Source: Pseudomonadota bacterium
GTDB lineage: Bacteria; Pseudomonadota; Alphaproteobacteria; Rhizobiales; Rhizobiaceae
Direction of reading: 5' to 3'
Length of the DNA: 6,410 bases
NCBI GenBank assembly: GCA_023433855.1
Contig: JAEYTV010000027.1
Location: 1-6,410 of the forward strand
Made by a program: the position numbers and the translations under genes. The notes under the pieces are model-generated. The model worked only from the letters and a program-made list of their open reading frames with translations, ran no database searches and was not told the DNA's origin. Positions 1 to 6,410 of this stretch are shown here, in pieces; position 1 is the stretch's first letter; every line of letters starts with the position of its first letter.

Positions 1-540
1 ATTTATCGCCGACAGCGCCAGCGCTTCTTTCCGCTGCCGGATTATGACCTCAGCGAACCGAATGTTGTCCGGCTTACCATCCACGGCCGCGTGGTCGATG
101 CCGCGTACAGCCAGCTTCTCATGCAACAAACCGGGTTGCCATTGGCAGATGTTCTCGCCCTGGACCGGGTGCAGAAGCATCTGCCGATCACCGATGACGC
201 CATCCGCCACCTTAAGCAGAAGCACCTGATCGAAGGTCGGAAACCGAAATTCTTCATATCCGCCAGTGTGGCGAATGCGACATCGCAGAAGGCGCACTAC
301 ATCAGGACGCGGGCGTTCGACGACCACCATTACGAGGAAATGATTGTGGGATTTCTAAGAGAGTTTGGTCAGGCCTCAAGAAAGGAAATCGACGACCTTC
401 TGCGCGACAAGCTCAGCGAAGCGCTGAACGATTCGCAAAAAAGAAGCAAAATAGGCAATCTTTTAAGTGGCTTAAGGATTAGGGGGCGAATCCACAACGT
501 TGGATCCAAAGCTGTACCCGAGTGGCGACTTATGGACTAA
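1..540 (+). CDS. RecG-like / AlbA_2 (Schlafen-type) ATP-binding protein, C-terminal part
   Basis: The frame is open from the first base to TAA at 538-540, giving 179 residues with no start in the window, so the gene is cut by the left edge; an internal GTG at 91 is not the true start. The fragment resembles the C-terminal third of COG2865 proteins (annotated as RecG-like transcriptional regulators or helicases), which carry an N-terminal AlbA_2 domain and an ATP-binding middle. Visible matches are the FFPLPDYDLS segment at residues 9-18 (end of the ATPase-like part), a helical stretch with VQKHLPIT at about 57-64, FFISASVA at about 84-91, and a C-terminal winged-helix-like segment from about 113 ending in EWRLMD. 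In other genomes such genes often sit between mod and res of Type III systems. A role as regulator or accessory factor of the adjacent res is inference. The last 150 bases are more AT-rich than the rest. Confidence 0.8.
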   Translation: MYRRQRQRFFPLPDYDLSEPNVVRLTIHGRVVDAAYSQLLMQQTGLPLADVLALDRVQKHLPITDDAIRHLKQKHLIEGRKPKFFISASVANATSQKAHYIRTRAFDDHHYEEMIVGFLREFGQASRKEIDDLLRDKLSEALNDSQKRSKIGNLLSGLRIRGRIHNVGSKAVPEWRLMD

Positions 541-556
541 ACAGTGAACATTCTAC

Positions 557-596
557 GAAAGCCCTAAGAGAGCTAAGAAAGAAATCTAAGAAAGCC
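557..596 (+). repeat. short direct repeats in the spacer before res
   Basis: The 64-base gap between the upstream gene and res is purine-rich and repetitive. CTAAGA occurs at 564-569, 573-578 and 586-591; the longer CTAAGAAAG occurs at 573-581 and 586-594; GAAAGCC occurs at 557-563 and 590-596. The AAGAAAG at 588-594 is the only purine tract near the res start (10 bases before the ATG) and may serve as a weak ribosome binding site. No terminator hairpin is seen, which fits read-through transcription. The repeats may have no function. Confidence 0.4.
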
Positions 597-604
597 AACG
601 TCCG

Positions 605-3600
605 ATGAAGCTCAAATTCAAGGTCCAGCCGTACCAGACCAACGCCGTCGATGCGGTCGTCGATTGCTTCGCGGGCCAGCCCAAGAACGATAGCCTGTCC
701 TATCGGATCGATCCGGGTCGCAAGGCACAGACAAGCGCATTTGAGGAGGGGTTCAAGAACGCCGACTTCGCGATCAGTGAAACGCAGATCCTGGAGAACA
801 TTCAAAAAGTCCAGCGGCGTCAGAACCTGACTTTGTCACAATCCCTGACCGAATTCACCAATTTCAACAACCGTGGTGAGCGTGTGGCCGTGGCAGCCGC
901 TTACAAGAAGGATGCCCTTGCCGCGACCCGCGTCCACCTTGACGTCGAGATGGAGACCGGGACAGGCAAAACCTACTGCTACATCAAGACCATCTTCGAG
1001 ATGAACGAGCGCTATGGCTGGTCGAAATTCATCATCATGGTGCCGTCCATTGCCATCCGCGAGGGTGTTTCGAAGTCACTGTAGATCACTGCCGACCATT
1101 TCACCGAAAGCTACGGCAAGAAGGCCCGGTTCTTCATCTACAATTCCAAGCGCCTGCATGAGCTGGAGAGCTTCTCGTCCGATGCCGGCATCAACGTGAT
1201 GATCATCAACATCCAGGCCTTCAATGCGCGGGGCGCCGATAATCGTCGTATCTATGACGAGTTGGACGACTTCCAGTCCCGCAAACCGATCGACGTCATC
1301 GCCTCCAACAGGCCGATCATCATCCTCGACGAGCCGCAGAAAATGGAAGGCGCGGCGACGATGGAGGCGCTGCCAAAGTTCAAGCCGCTGATGATCCTGC
1401 GCTACTCGGCCACCCATAAGACGCAGCACAGCCGCATCCACCGGCTCGACGCACTCGACGCCTATAACCAAAAACTGGTGAAGAAGATCGCCGTGCGCGG
1501 CATCCATACCCGCGGACTGGCAGGGACCAACGCCTACCTCTATCTCGAAGGCATCGACATTTCCAAGAAGGCACCCGTCGCCCGGATCGAGCTGGAAGTG
1601 AAACTAGCCTCCGGGGAGATCAAGCGACAGCTTCGGCGTCTCGAATTTCGCGACGATTTGTTCGCTTTGTCCGGTGAGCTGGACCAGTATCACGGCTTCA
1701 CGATCAGCCAGATCGATGCTGTCAGCGAAACGGTCGAATTCACGAACGGCATCATCCTGAAGGCTGGCGAGGCCAATGGCGACGTCTCGGAGCGTGATAT
1801 CCGTCGCATCCAGATCCGAGAAACCATCAAGGCGCATTTCGACAAGGAGAAGCAGCTCTTCTCCCGTGGCATCAAGGTGCTTTCGCTCTTCTTCATCGAC
1901 GAGGTGGCGAAGTATCGCGACTACGCCCAGGCGGACGAGAAGGGCGAATATGCCCGCGTCTTCGAGGAGGAGTATGCGCTCCTCAAAGACGAGTACCTGT
2001 CGGAACTTGCAATCGACAACGAAACCTATCGGAAATACCTAGCCGGCATCGACGCCTCAAAAACCCACAACGGCTATTTCTCAATCGATAAGAAGACCAA
2101 CCGCCTGAAGGACCCCGACGTTTCCAAAACGGGCGACAACAAAGGACAGTCCGAGGATCCGGACGCCTACGACCTGATCTTGAAAGACAAAGAACGGCTG
2201 CTGTCCTTCGCCGAGCCAACACGGTTCATTTTCTCCCACTCCGCGCTGCGTGAAGGGTGGGACAACCCGAACGTCTTCGTCATGTGCATGTTGAAGCACA
2301 GTGACAACACGATCTCACGCCGGCAGGAAGTCGGCCGCGGACTGCGATTGAGCGTCGACCAGAATGGCGACCGTATGGACAGTCCCGCGACGGTGCATGA
2401 CATCAACGTGCTGACGGTCGTCGCCAGCGAGAGCTACAGGAACTTCGTTGACGCGCTGCAGAAGGAGATGGTCGAAGCGCTCACGGCCCGTCCGCGCCAG
2501 GCGAATGAAGAGTATTTCAAGGGCAAGGTGCTGCAGACCGAGGATGGAAGCGTCGAGGTATCGCCGGACATGGCCGCAGGTATCGAGTTCTACCTGGTGC
2601 AGAACGGGTATGTGGATCGGCAGAAAAACATCACCGAAAAGTATCAGACCGCTCGTCACAACGGCACGATCGCAGAGCTGCCCGATGATTTGAAGCCCTA
2701 CACGGACGAGATCCTGGTCCTCGTCGATGGTGTCTTCAGCGAACTGCAGTTGCCGAAGTTGCAGGATGACCGCCGCTCCAAGACCAATCCACTGAACGAC
2801 AACTTTCACCGCAAAGAGTTCCAGGAGCTCTGGAACAGGATCAACCAGAAGGCTGTCTACCGGGTAGAGTTCGATCCAGCCGAACTGGTACGCAAGAGCG
2901 TGAGCGCGCTCGACGGCCATCTTCGCGTGACCCCGCTTCAATATACCGTCACGAGCGGGATTCAGCAGGAGGGCTTCACCTGTGATACGATCGAAGACGG
3001 CAAGAGCTTCCGTGAAAAGGAGCAGGCAACCTATCAGGCCGAAACCGTCACATCACTGGTGAAGTACGATCTGCTTGCCAAGCTTGCCGAGGCCACGCAG
3101 CTCACACGGCATACAATCGCGGAGGTCTTGTCAAAAATCCAGCCGGGCGTGTTTGCGCAGTTCAAGCAAAATCCCGAACACTTCATCAGCGAAGCCACGC
3201 GCCTGATCATCGAGCAGAAGGCATCAATGGTCATCGAACGCCTGACTTACGACGCGGTTTCCGAGCGTTACGAAACCAATATCTTCACGGCCAGCCAAAC
3301 CGTGCAGGACTTCTCGAGGGCAAGCGAAAAACTAAAGAAGCACGTCTACGACTATGCCCTCCTCGATTCCGACACCGAGCGCAAATTCGTCGAGCAGTTG
3401 GATACGAGCAGCGAGATTGTCGTCTACGCCAAACTCCCCAGGGGCTTCGCAATCCCGACGCCAGTGGGCGACTACAATCCTGACTGGGCGATCTCATTCA
3501 AGGAAGGCTCGGTCAGGCACATTTATTTCGTCGCTGAGACCAAGGGCACGCTCTCTTCGCTCAAGATGCGGGAATTCGAGAGCACAAAGATCGAGTGCGC

Positions 3601-3706
3601 CCGCCGGTTCTTCAAAGAAATCGGCAACAAGGTGACATCCGATCGGGTGAAGTATGACGTGGTAACGGATTATTCGAGATTGATGGACGTGGTGAGGAGC
3701 GCATGA
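605..3706 (+). pseudogene. res: Type III restriction enzyme Res subunit, interrupted by an amber codon
   Basis: Res is the ATP-dependent translocase/nuclease subunit that works with Mod to cut DNA at unmodified Type III sites. One frame runs from ATG 605 to TGA 3704-3706 (1034 codons including the amber, normal length for Res) but holds TAG at codon 160. Numbered through that stop: N-terminal [10 protein letters not shown] typical of the family; Walker A ETGTGKT at 117-123; motif Ia-like [13 protein letters not shown] at about 143-155; motif II DEPQ at 242-245; motif III SATH at 268-271; motif V around REGWDNP at 549-555; motif [11 protein letters not shown] at 574-582; C-terminal PD-(D/E)XK nuclease with NPD ending at D960 and ETK at 978-980. 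All key residues remain, so the amber is the only visible defect. It separates Walker A from every other motif; a product restarting at ATG 1196 would lack ATP binding. Without suppression the gene should be null. Start chosen from the conserved N-terminus. Confidence 0.9.
1082..1084 (+). other. premature TAG codon in res
   Basis: The codons read AAG TCA CTG TAG ATC ACT GCC GAC, and the protein similarity continues in the same frame on both sides: IREGVSKSL before, [17 protein letters not shown] after. The place corresponds to a polar residue in the family (Q or E as I recall it), so a single C-to-T change from CAG or G-to-T change from GAG explains it. No frame change or missing sequence is involved. 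Confidence 0.95.
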
Positions 3707-3759
3707 ACCCGTCGACCGCCCCTCGGTACCAATCCTCCTCAAAAGACTATGCCCGATGA
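3703..3759 (+). CDS. 18-codon mini-ORF bridging res and mrr
   Basis: An ATG at 3703 overlaps the res stop as ATGA (3703-3706). The frame runs 18 codons ([18 protein letters not shown]) to TGA at 3757-3759, which overlaps the mrr start as another ATGA (3756-3759). AGGAG at 3695-3699 lies 3 bases before this ATG, closer than usual. The mrr ATG itself has no purine-rich binding site upstream (the sequence there is CCTCCTC), so translational coupling through the mini-ORF is a reasonable inference. The peptide resembles nothing I know and is probably not functional as a protein. Chance is possible, since only about 50 bases are involved. Confidence 0.35.
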   Translation: MNPSTAPRYQSSSKDYAR

Positions 3760-4677
3760 TCCCCGACTACCAGACGCTCATGCTCCCGGTACTTCGCGTC
3801 GCGGCCGAAGGCGAAACGCGCGTGGCTGAGGTCGCAGAGCGAATCGCTAATGATCTGGGCCTGACGCCGGAGGAACGAGAAGAGCTTCTGCCGAGCGGGC
3901 GCCAGCGTCTGCTGCACAACCGCATCCATTGGGCTAAGTTTTACATGAGCAAGGCAGGCCTAATCGCTTCGCCGGCACGTGGCCGCTTTATCGCTACGGA
4001 AAAAGGCAAAGCGCTTCTGGCGACTGTGCCGGAACGGATCGACGTGGGTCTCCTGATGCAGGAGCCGGAATTCCGTGAGTTCTACAGGAACGAAGGTGGC
4101 GCCACCGGACAGGAAGGCGCAATCGTCAAGATCAGTGACCCCGTCTCGGCAACGACGCCGGAGGAGCAGATCGATGTGGCCCATGCCGCGCTGATGGCAG
4201 CATTGCGCGATGAACTGCTGCAGCGCATCCTCGCCAACAGTCCCGCGTTCTTCGAACAACTGATTGTCGATCTACTGGTTGCCATGGGCTACGGCGGCAG
4301 TCACAAGGACGCTGCCGCGCAACTAGGTCGCTCCGGCGACGGCGGGGTCGACGGTATCGTCAATGAGGACCGTCTTGGCCTAGACCGCATCTATGTTCAG
4401 GCCAAACGTTACGCGCCAGGTAGTCCGGTGGGTCGCCCAGATGTCAACGGCTTCGTCGGAAGCCTCGTCGGCCTCGGCGCCACCAAAGGCGTCTTCGTCA
4501 CCACGTCGACCTTCAGTCAGCCGGCCCGCGATTATGTCAGGGCACCTTGCCCAGCGGGTAATCTTGATCGACGGCCGGGAGCTGGCGGACCTGATGAGAG
4601 AGCACGGCGTCGGTGCTCGCGGTTACCGTACCGTCGAGTTCAAGCGGCTGGACGAGGACTTTTTCGGCGAGGAGTGA
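3756..4677 (+). pseudogene. mrr: Mrr-type restriction endonuclease with a late frameshift
   Basis: Mrr enzymes are Type IV-like nucleases that cut methylated DNA. The start [14 protein letters not shown] matches the family N-terminus. Residues about 1-90 form the winged-helix DNA-binding domain (LLPSGRQ, NRIHWAKFYMSKAGL); the PD-(D/E)XK-like core follows, with FFEQLIVDLL at 165-174, GYGG at 178-181, GDGGVDG at 194-200 (D199) and YVQAKRY at 213-219 (the usual Mrr Q-x-K form). After GVFVTTSTFSQPARDYVR (ending at R262) the frame loses similarity and runs 47 unrelated Arg-rich residues to TGA at 4683-4685. The family C-terminus (HLAQRVILIDGRELADLM, ending DEDFFGEE) lies in the +1 frame from 4543 to TGA 4675-4677. 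Removing one G at 4540-4542 gives 306 residues, close to E. coli Mrr. The catalytic core is intact, but the conserved C-terminal part is lost, so activity is doubtful. It follows res by 49 bases and is probably in the same operon. Confidence 0.88.
4540..4542 (+). other. frameshift point in mrr (one extra G)
   Basis: The sequence GTC AGG GCA CCT changes to GTC AGG CAC CTT if one of the three Gs is removed, and the reading then continues with Mrr-like protein. The run is only three bases long, so it is not a strong homopolymer. A sequencing or assembly error, a true indel, or less likely a +1 recoding site at the AGG-G could account for it. Confidence 0.85.
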
Positions 4678-4702
4678 TCTGTTGACGCAGGCCGGGGCGT
4701 GA

Positions 4703-4717
4703 CGGAAATCATTTCCG
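4703..4717. repeat. 15-base palindrome between convergent genes
   Basis: CGGAAATCATTTCCG is a perfect inverted repeat around a central C (a 6-bp stem with a 3-base loop as RNA). It begins 25 bases after the restored mrr stop and, on the other strand, 5 bases after the HNH stop. The position suits a shared terminator of two convergent genes, but neither side has a T-run, so an intrinsic terminator is not established. Confidence 0.4.
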
Positions 4718-4722
4718 CCTCC

Positions 4723-5658
4723 TCAACCCTTGAACACCTCTTTGCGGTGATATTGCAAAAACTGCGAATGCGGCCGCTCGTCCGCGCGTGTCGGCACAAG
4801 CAGGCGTCGCTCCGGATTGATGAGCCGCGTGACGGTATCGGGAACGCCGCCACTCGCTATCAGTAGGGTGTAGTCGTCATCGACGGAGATCAGGCCGCGA
4901 TCGAACATCCAGTGCACGGTTCCGGACAATGCGAGGCCGTTGCGAACGCTATCCGGCCCGCGATCTGCGACCGGACGAATATGCGCGGCCTGAACTTCGG
5001 AGCGTCCGCCACCATTGATCAGCTTCAGGCCGGTGACGGCGCAGGTGTCCTGGTAGGCGGCCTTGATCGCCACGGAAAAGGCTCGGTCCCGAAAGGGGCG
5101 CTGCACCACTTGCGAGACGATCCGTCTGTCGATGCTGTCGATCTCGTAGGGCATCTGCGGATTTTCACCAAACCCAAGACGCGCCTCCTCGGCCGGATCG
5201 GGCCCCGGTCGCTCGCGGTCTCGTCGACCAAGCACATGCGCGAAGCCGGCGGCGAGGATCAGGTCGTATTCTTCATCCGGGATGTTGCGGACGGCGCGCC
5301 CGAAGGCGCCCTTGTTCGTTGAGCCGTCCTCCTTGCGCAGGCCGCTCTCATAATAGTGGTCAGCCTCCTTGAACGGCACGGCGTGGTCGAACTGCAGAAA
5401 GTCCTCGATCAGCGCATAGAAGTGGTCGGCCTTTGAGGGATCCTCAATGATGTCGGAGATCCTGGCCGTCGCGAAATAAGCCTGCCTGCCACCCGTCTTC
5501 ATGAGATCACCGCTGGGCCGCCGCGGCTCGTAGTAGACGATCCAGTCTCCCCGCGCCGCCTCGACCTGGCGCAGATAGGTGCGTGGGAAATGATACTGCT
5601 GCTCCGGAAGGTCGTTGTAGGTCGGATCGACCTTGGTCGTCAGAATTGCCTTTGCCAT
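4723..5658 (-). CDS. HNH endonuclease (COG3440-like predicted restriction endonuclease)
   Basis: The ORF of 311 residues is intact. The C-terminal half is an HNH_2-type nuclease: CAVTG at 206-210, the AAHIRP motif at 224-229 (H226), NGLAL at 240-244 and VHWMFDRG at 248-255 (H249, D253). These are the usual metal-binding and catalytic places of the family. Residues about 1-100 form a separate domain with YHFPRTYLRQV at 22-32, a GDWIVYYEPRR segment at 37-47 and an AYFATARISDI segment at 60-70. The pattern of a GD-x-hydrophobic-x-Y strand resembles PUA/EVE/ASCH-type folds that bind modified bases or RNA; this is my inference. The middle (about 145-170) is a charged linker. The ATG at 5658 is preceded by a weak GAAAGAG purine tract. 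The gene converges on the restriction operon and is transcribed on its own. Its target is unknown. Confidence 0.85.
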   Translation of the reverse strand: MAKAILTTKVDPTYNDLPEQQYHFPRTYLRQVEAARGDWIVYYEPRRPSGDLMKTGGRQAYFATARISDIIEDPSKADHFYALIEDFLQFDHAVPFKEADHYYESGLRKEDGSTNKGAFGRAVRNIPDEEYDLILAAGFAHVLGRRDRERPGPDPAEEARLGFGENPQMPYEIDSIDRRIVSQVVQRPFRDRAFSVAIKAAYQDTCAVTGLKLINGGGRSEVQAAHIRPVADRGPDSVRNGLALSGTVHWMFDRGLISVDDDYTLLIASGGVPDTVTRLINPERRLLVPTRADERPHSQFLQYHRKEVFKG

Positions 5659-5731
5659 GAGCGCGCTCTTTCATGCTGACGAGTTGCGACCGGTCCGTTC
5701 TGGCTACCAGGTGGGGCAGCATGTTGAAAGG

Positions 5732-5763
5732 GGCGCTTGGGTGGACACGGGCCGGAAAGCGCC
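5732..5763. repeat. inverted repeat upstream of the HNH gene
   Basis: GGCGCTT at 5732-5738 and AAGCGCC at 5757-5763 are perfect inverted arms of 7 bp with an 18-base loop. The repeat lies 74 bases before the HNH start on the minus strand, so it could fold in that gene's leader RNA or bind a protein dimer. No T-run follows on either strand. Function unknown. Confidence 0.4.
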
Positions 5764-5901
5764 AAGGCGGCACTCGTATTAAGTGTAGACGTTTCTTGCC
5801 GCAACGAGAAGCAAGATTCCTCTGCCAAGGGGGCAAACTGCCCAATCCTCAAGTAAATATAGTATTGTTTTATGTATAAATCCTGGCAACAAATTATTAC
5901 A

Positions 5902-5918
5902 AAACCTTTAGTTGGTTT
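5902..5918. repeat. operator-like inverted repeat AAACC-N7-GGTTT
   Basis: Arms AAACC at 5902-5906 and GGTTT at 5914-5918 flank a 7-base AT-rich centre. The repeat covers the place where a -35 element for the -10 at 5938-5943 would lie, which suits a repressor or activator site. The arms are short, and chance is possible in AT-rich sequence. Confidence 0.3.
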
Positions 5919-5934
5919 ATTTCTCGGAGCCTTG

Positions 5935-5943
5935 TGCGATAAT
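5935..5943 (+). promoter_or_regulatory. extended -10 promoter element
   Basis: TGCGATAAT fits the extended -10 form TGn followed by a hexamer with 5 of 6 matches to TATAAT. No good -35 exists at 16-18 bases (TTGGTT at 5912-5917 is 20 bases away), which is tolerated for extended -10 promoters. Transcription would start near 5950, leaving a leader of about 47 bases before the GTG at 5997. Confidence 0.4.
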
Positions 5944-5949
5944 AGTTGG

Positions 5950-5969
5950 GTAAGTTCATGGAAGCTTAC
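5950..5969 (+). repeat. hairpin at the predicted 5' end of the leader
   Basis: GTAAG at 5950-5954 pairs with CTTAC at 5965-5969; a G-U and a T-A pair extend the stem to 7 bp with a 6-base loop. It coincides with the expected transcript start and ends 15 bases before the ribosome binding site. It could stabilise the 5' end or be a protein-binding site; this is inference. Confidence 0.35.
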
Positions 5970-5983
5970 TGTCGCAAACACAC

Positions 5984-5989
5984 AAGGAG
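5984..5989 (+). promoter_or_regulatory. Shine-Dalgarno sequence AAGGAG
   Basis: AAGGAG lies 7 bases before the GTG at 5997. It decides the start, because the same frame has a TAG stop at 5991-5993, so no longer protein is possible. Confidence 0.85.
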
Positions 5990-5996
5990 ATAGACT

Positions 5997-6410
5997 GTGA
6001 ATAGCATCAATAAAGCATCCGCTTTTGCCTCTGCGGCCCACCCCTTCTACGAAGCCAACTCAATCCCGGAGGAAGCACAGACCCAGCTTGAGGATACGGC
6101 TGTCTTCCTCGTCAGCGTGACGCGTCGGTCAACCGCGGAGGCCTTTGAGCTCGGGGAGCATCTCGAAAAAGCAGCCGCGCTGCTTCCGGAAGGAACTCTG
6201 GAAAAATGGGCTGTCGAGCGCTGTGGTTACACGTCACGGCACATCCGGACCGCGCGCGCCGTGTCTCGCAATCTGGGGGCTTACAAGGCGATGCTCGTTG
6301 AGCTCGCTGTCGGGCCGACGGTCCTCGGAAAGCTGAGTGCTGCCACGCCGGAGCAGGTCGAACAGGCCATCGGCTTTGCCGGCATGCACGGTCGCCTGAG
6401 GGTTCAGGAC
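5997..6410 (+). CDS. DUF3102-like hypothetical protein, N-terminal part
   Basis: The frame opens at GTG 5997 behind a strong ribosome binding site and stays open for 138 codons to the right edge. I do not recognise the gene. The first 30 residues are Ala/Ser-rich and not a signal peptide. From about 40 the protein is mostly helical: SVTRRSTAEAFELGEHLEKA, then a segment with EGTLEKWAVERCGY and SRHIRTARAVSRN. This order (long helix with a GxxL core, then W-x-x-W-like spacing and a Gly-Tyr-Ser turn before an Arg-rich helix) recalls DUF3102 and related helix-turn-helix proteins of plasmids and phages. A DNA-binding role linked to plasmid or phage biology is inference. It has its own promoter region and is divergent from the HNH gene. 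ATG starts inside the frame (such as 6292) are too late to be relevant. Confidence 0.75.
   Translation, partial: MNSINKASAFASAAHPFYEANSIPEEAQTQLEDTAVFLVSVTRRSTAEAFELGEHLEKAAALLPEGTLEKWAVERCGYTSRHIRTARAVSRNLGAYKAMLVELAVGPTVLGKLSAATPEQVEQAIGFAGMHGRLRVQD

Larger units (their letters stand above)
5659..5996. other. intergenic region between divergent genes, partly AT-rich
   Basis: No convincing gene lies in these 338 bases. Positions 5659-5845 keep the GC content of the surroundings and are the leader side of the HNH gene; they hold an inverted repeat at 5732-5763 and a small GGGCA-AAC-TGCCC hairpin at 5831-5843. Positions 5850-5945 are clearly AT-rich and probably hold the promoters. For the minus strand a TTGCCA-like element near 5882-5887 (complement) with AT-rich sequence leading towards HNH is possible but weak. 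For the plus strand the extended -10 at 5935-5943 is the best candidate. No tRNA or riboswitch was recognised. Confidence 0.6.

Noticed and set aside
91..540. A complete 149-residue gene starting at GTG 91
   Set aside because: The frame is open to the left edge, and the 30 residues before it match the same family, so the GTG is internal.
1076..1507. 143-codon minus-strand frame covering the region after the amber codon
   Set aside because: It is antisense to the DEPQ and SATH motif region of res, and its protein looks like reversed codon noise.
2315..2941. 208-codon open frame on the minus strand
   Set aside because: It lies entirely inside res, whose protein is clearly conserved over this stretch; the frame is a shadow of GC-rich codon use.
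1196..3706. A separate 836-residue gene starting at ATG 1196
   Set aside because: It is the same frame as 605-1084 and begins in the middle of the helicase domain; the conserved protein continues upstream through the TAG, so it is part of res.
4912..5322. 136-codon plus-strand frame
   Set aside because: It is antisense to the catalytic HNH region and resembles no family.
5831..5843. GGGCA-AAC-TGCCC hairpin as a terminator
   Set aside because: The stem is only 5 bp and no T-run follows on either strand.
5673..5879. 68-codon plus-strand frame in the intergenic region
   Set aside because: No ribosome binding site, no recognisable protein pattern, and it runs into the AT-rich promoter region.
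5640..6041. 133-codon minus-strand frame across the intergenic region
   Set aside because: It would begin inside the well-supported gene at 5997 and end inside the HNH gene, and its protein has no recognisable features.

Overview
The window looks like an accessory (defence-island) segment from a high-GC alphaproteobacterium, most likely a member of the Rhizobiales. This rests on codon use, the style of the proteins and the short spacing between genes; no rRNA, tRNA or housekeeping marker is present, so the taxon is an inference. No transposase, integrase, CRISPR array or attachment site was seen.

Layout. (1) Positions 1-540 (+) hold the C-terminal part of a RecG-like/AlbA_2 (Schlafen-type) ATP-binding protein of the COG2865 kind, cut by the left edge. 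(2) Positions 605-3706 (+) hold a full-length Type III restriction enzyme Res subunit (helicase plus nuclease), interrupted by one in-frame TAG at 1082-1084. (3) An 18-codon mini-ORF at 3703-3759 bridges to the next gene through an ATGA overlap at each end. (4) Positions 3756-4677 (+) hold an Mrr-type restriction endonuclease whose last 44 residues are out of frame because of one extra G at 4540-4542. (5) Positions 4723-5658 (-) hold a convergent, intact HNH endonuclease with a possible PUA/EVE-like N-terminal domain. (6) Positions 5659-5996 are non-coding, partly AT-rich, with several inverted repeats and a good extended -10 motif. (7) Positions 5997-6410 (+) start an unidentified DUF3102-like protein, cut by the right edge, with a clear Shine-Dalgarno sequence and a GTG start.

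How they fit together. Genes 1-4 run in one direction with short gaps and probably form one operon, the downstream part of a Type III restriction-modification locus; the modification gene (mod) would lie upstream, outside the window. The HNH gene faces the operon and may act on modified or foreign DNA.

The main observation is that the two clear restriction nucleases of the operon, Res and Mrr, each carry one single-base lesion, while the neighbouring genes read through cleanly. Either restriction has been switched off in this lineage, or the assembly has two errors. In E. coli, Type III Mod methylation is known to provoke Mrr, so a Type III operon carrying its own mrr copy is a notable arrangement. 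I see no clearly new system beyond this; the mini-ORF junctions are the least expected structural detail.
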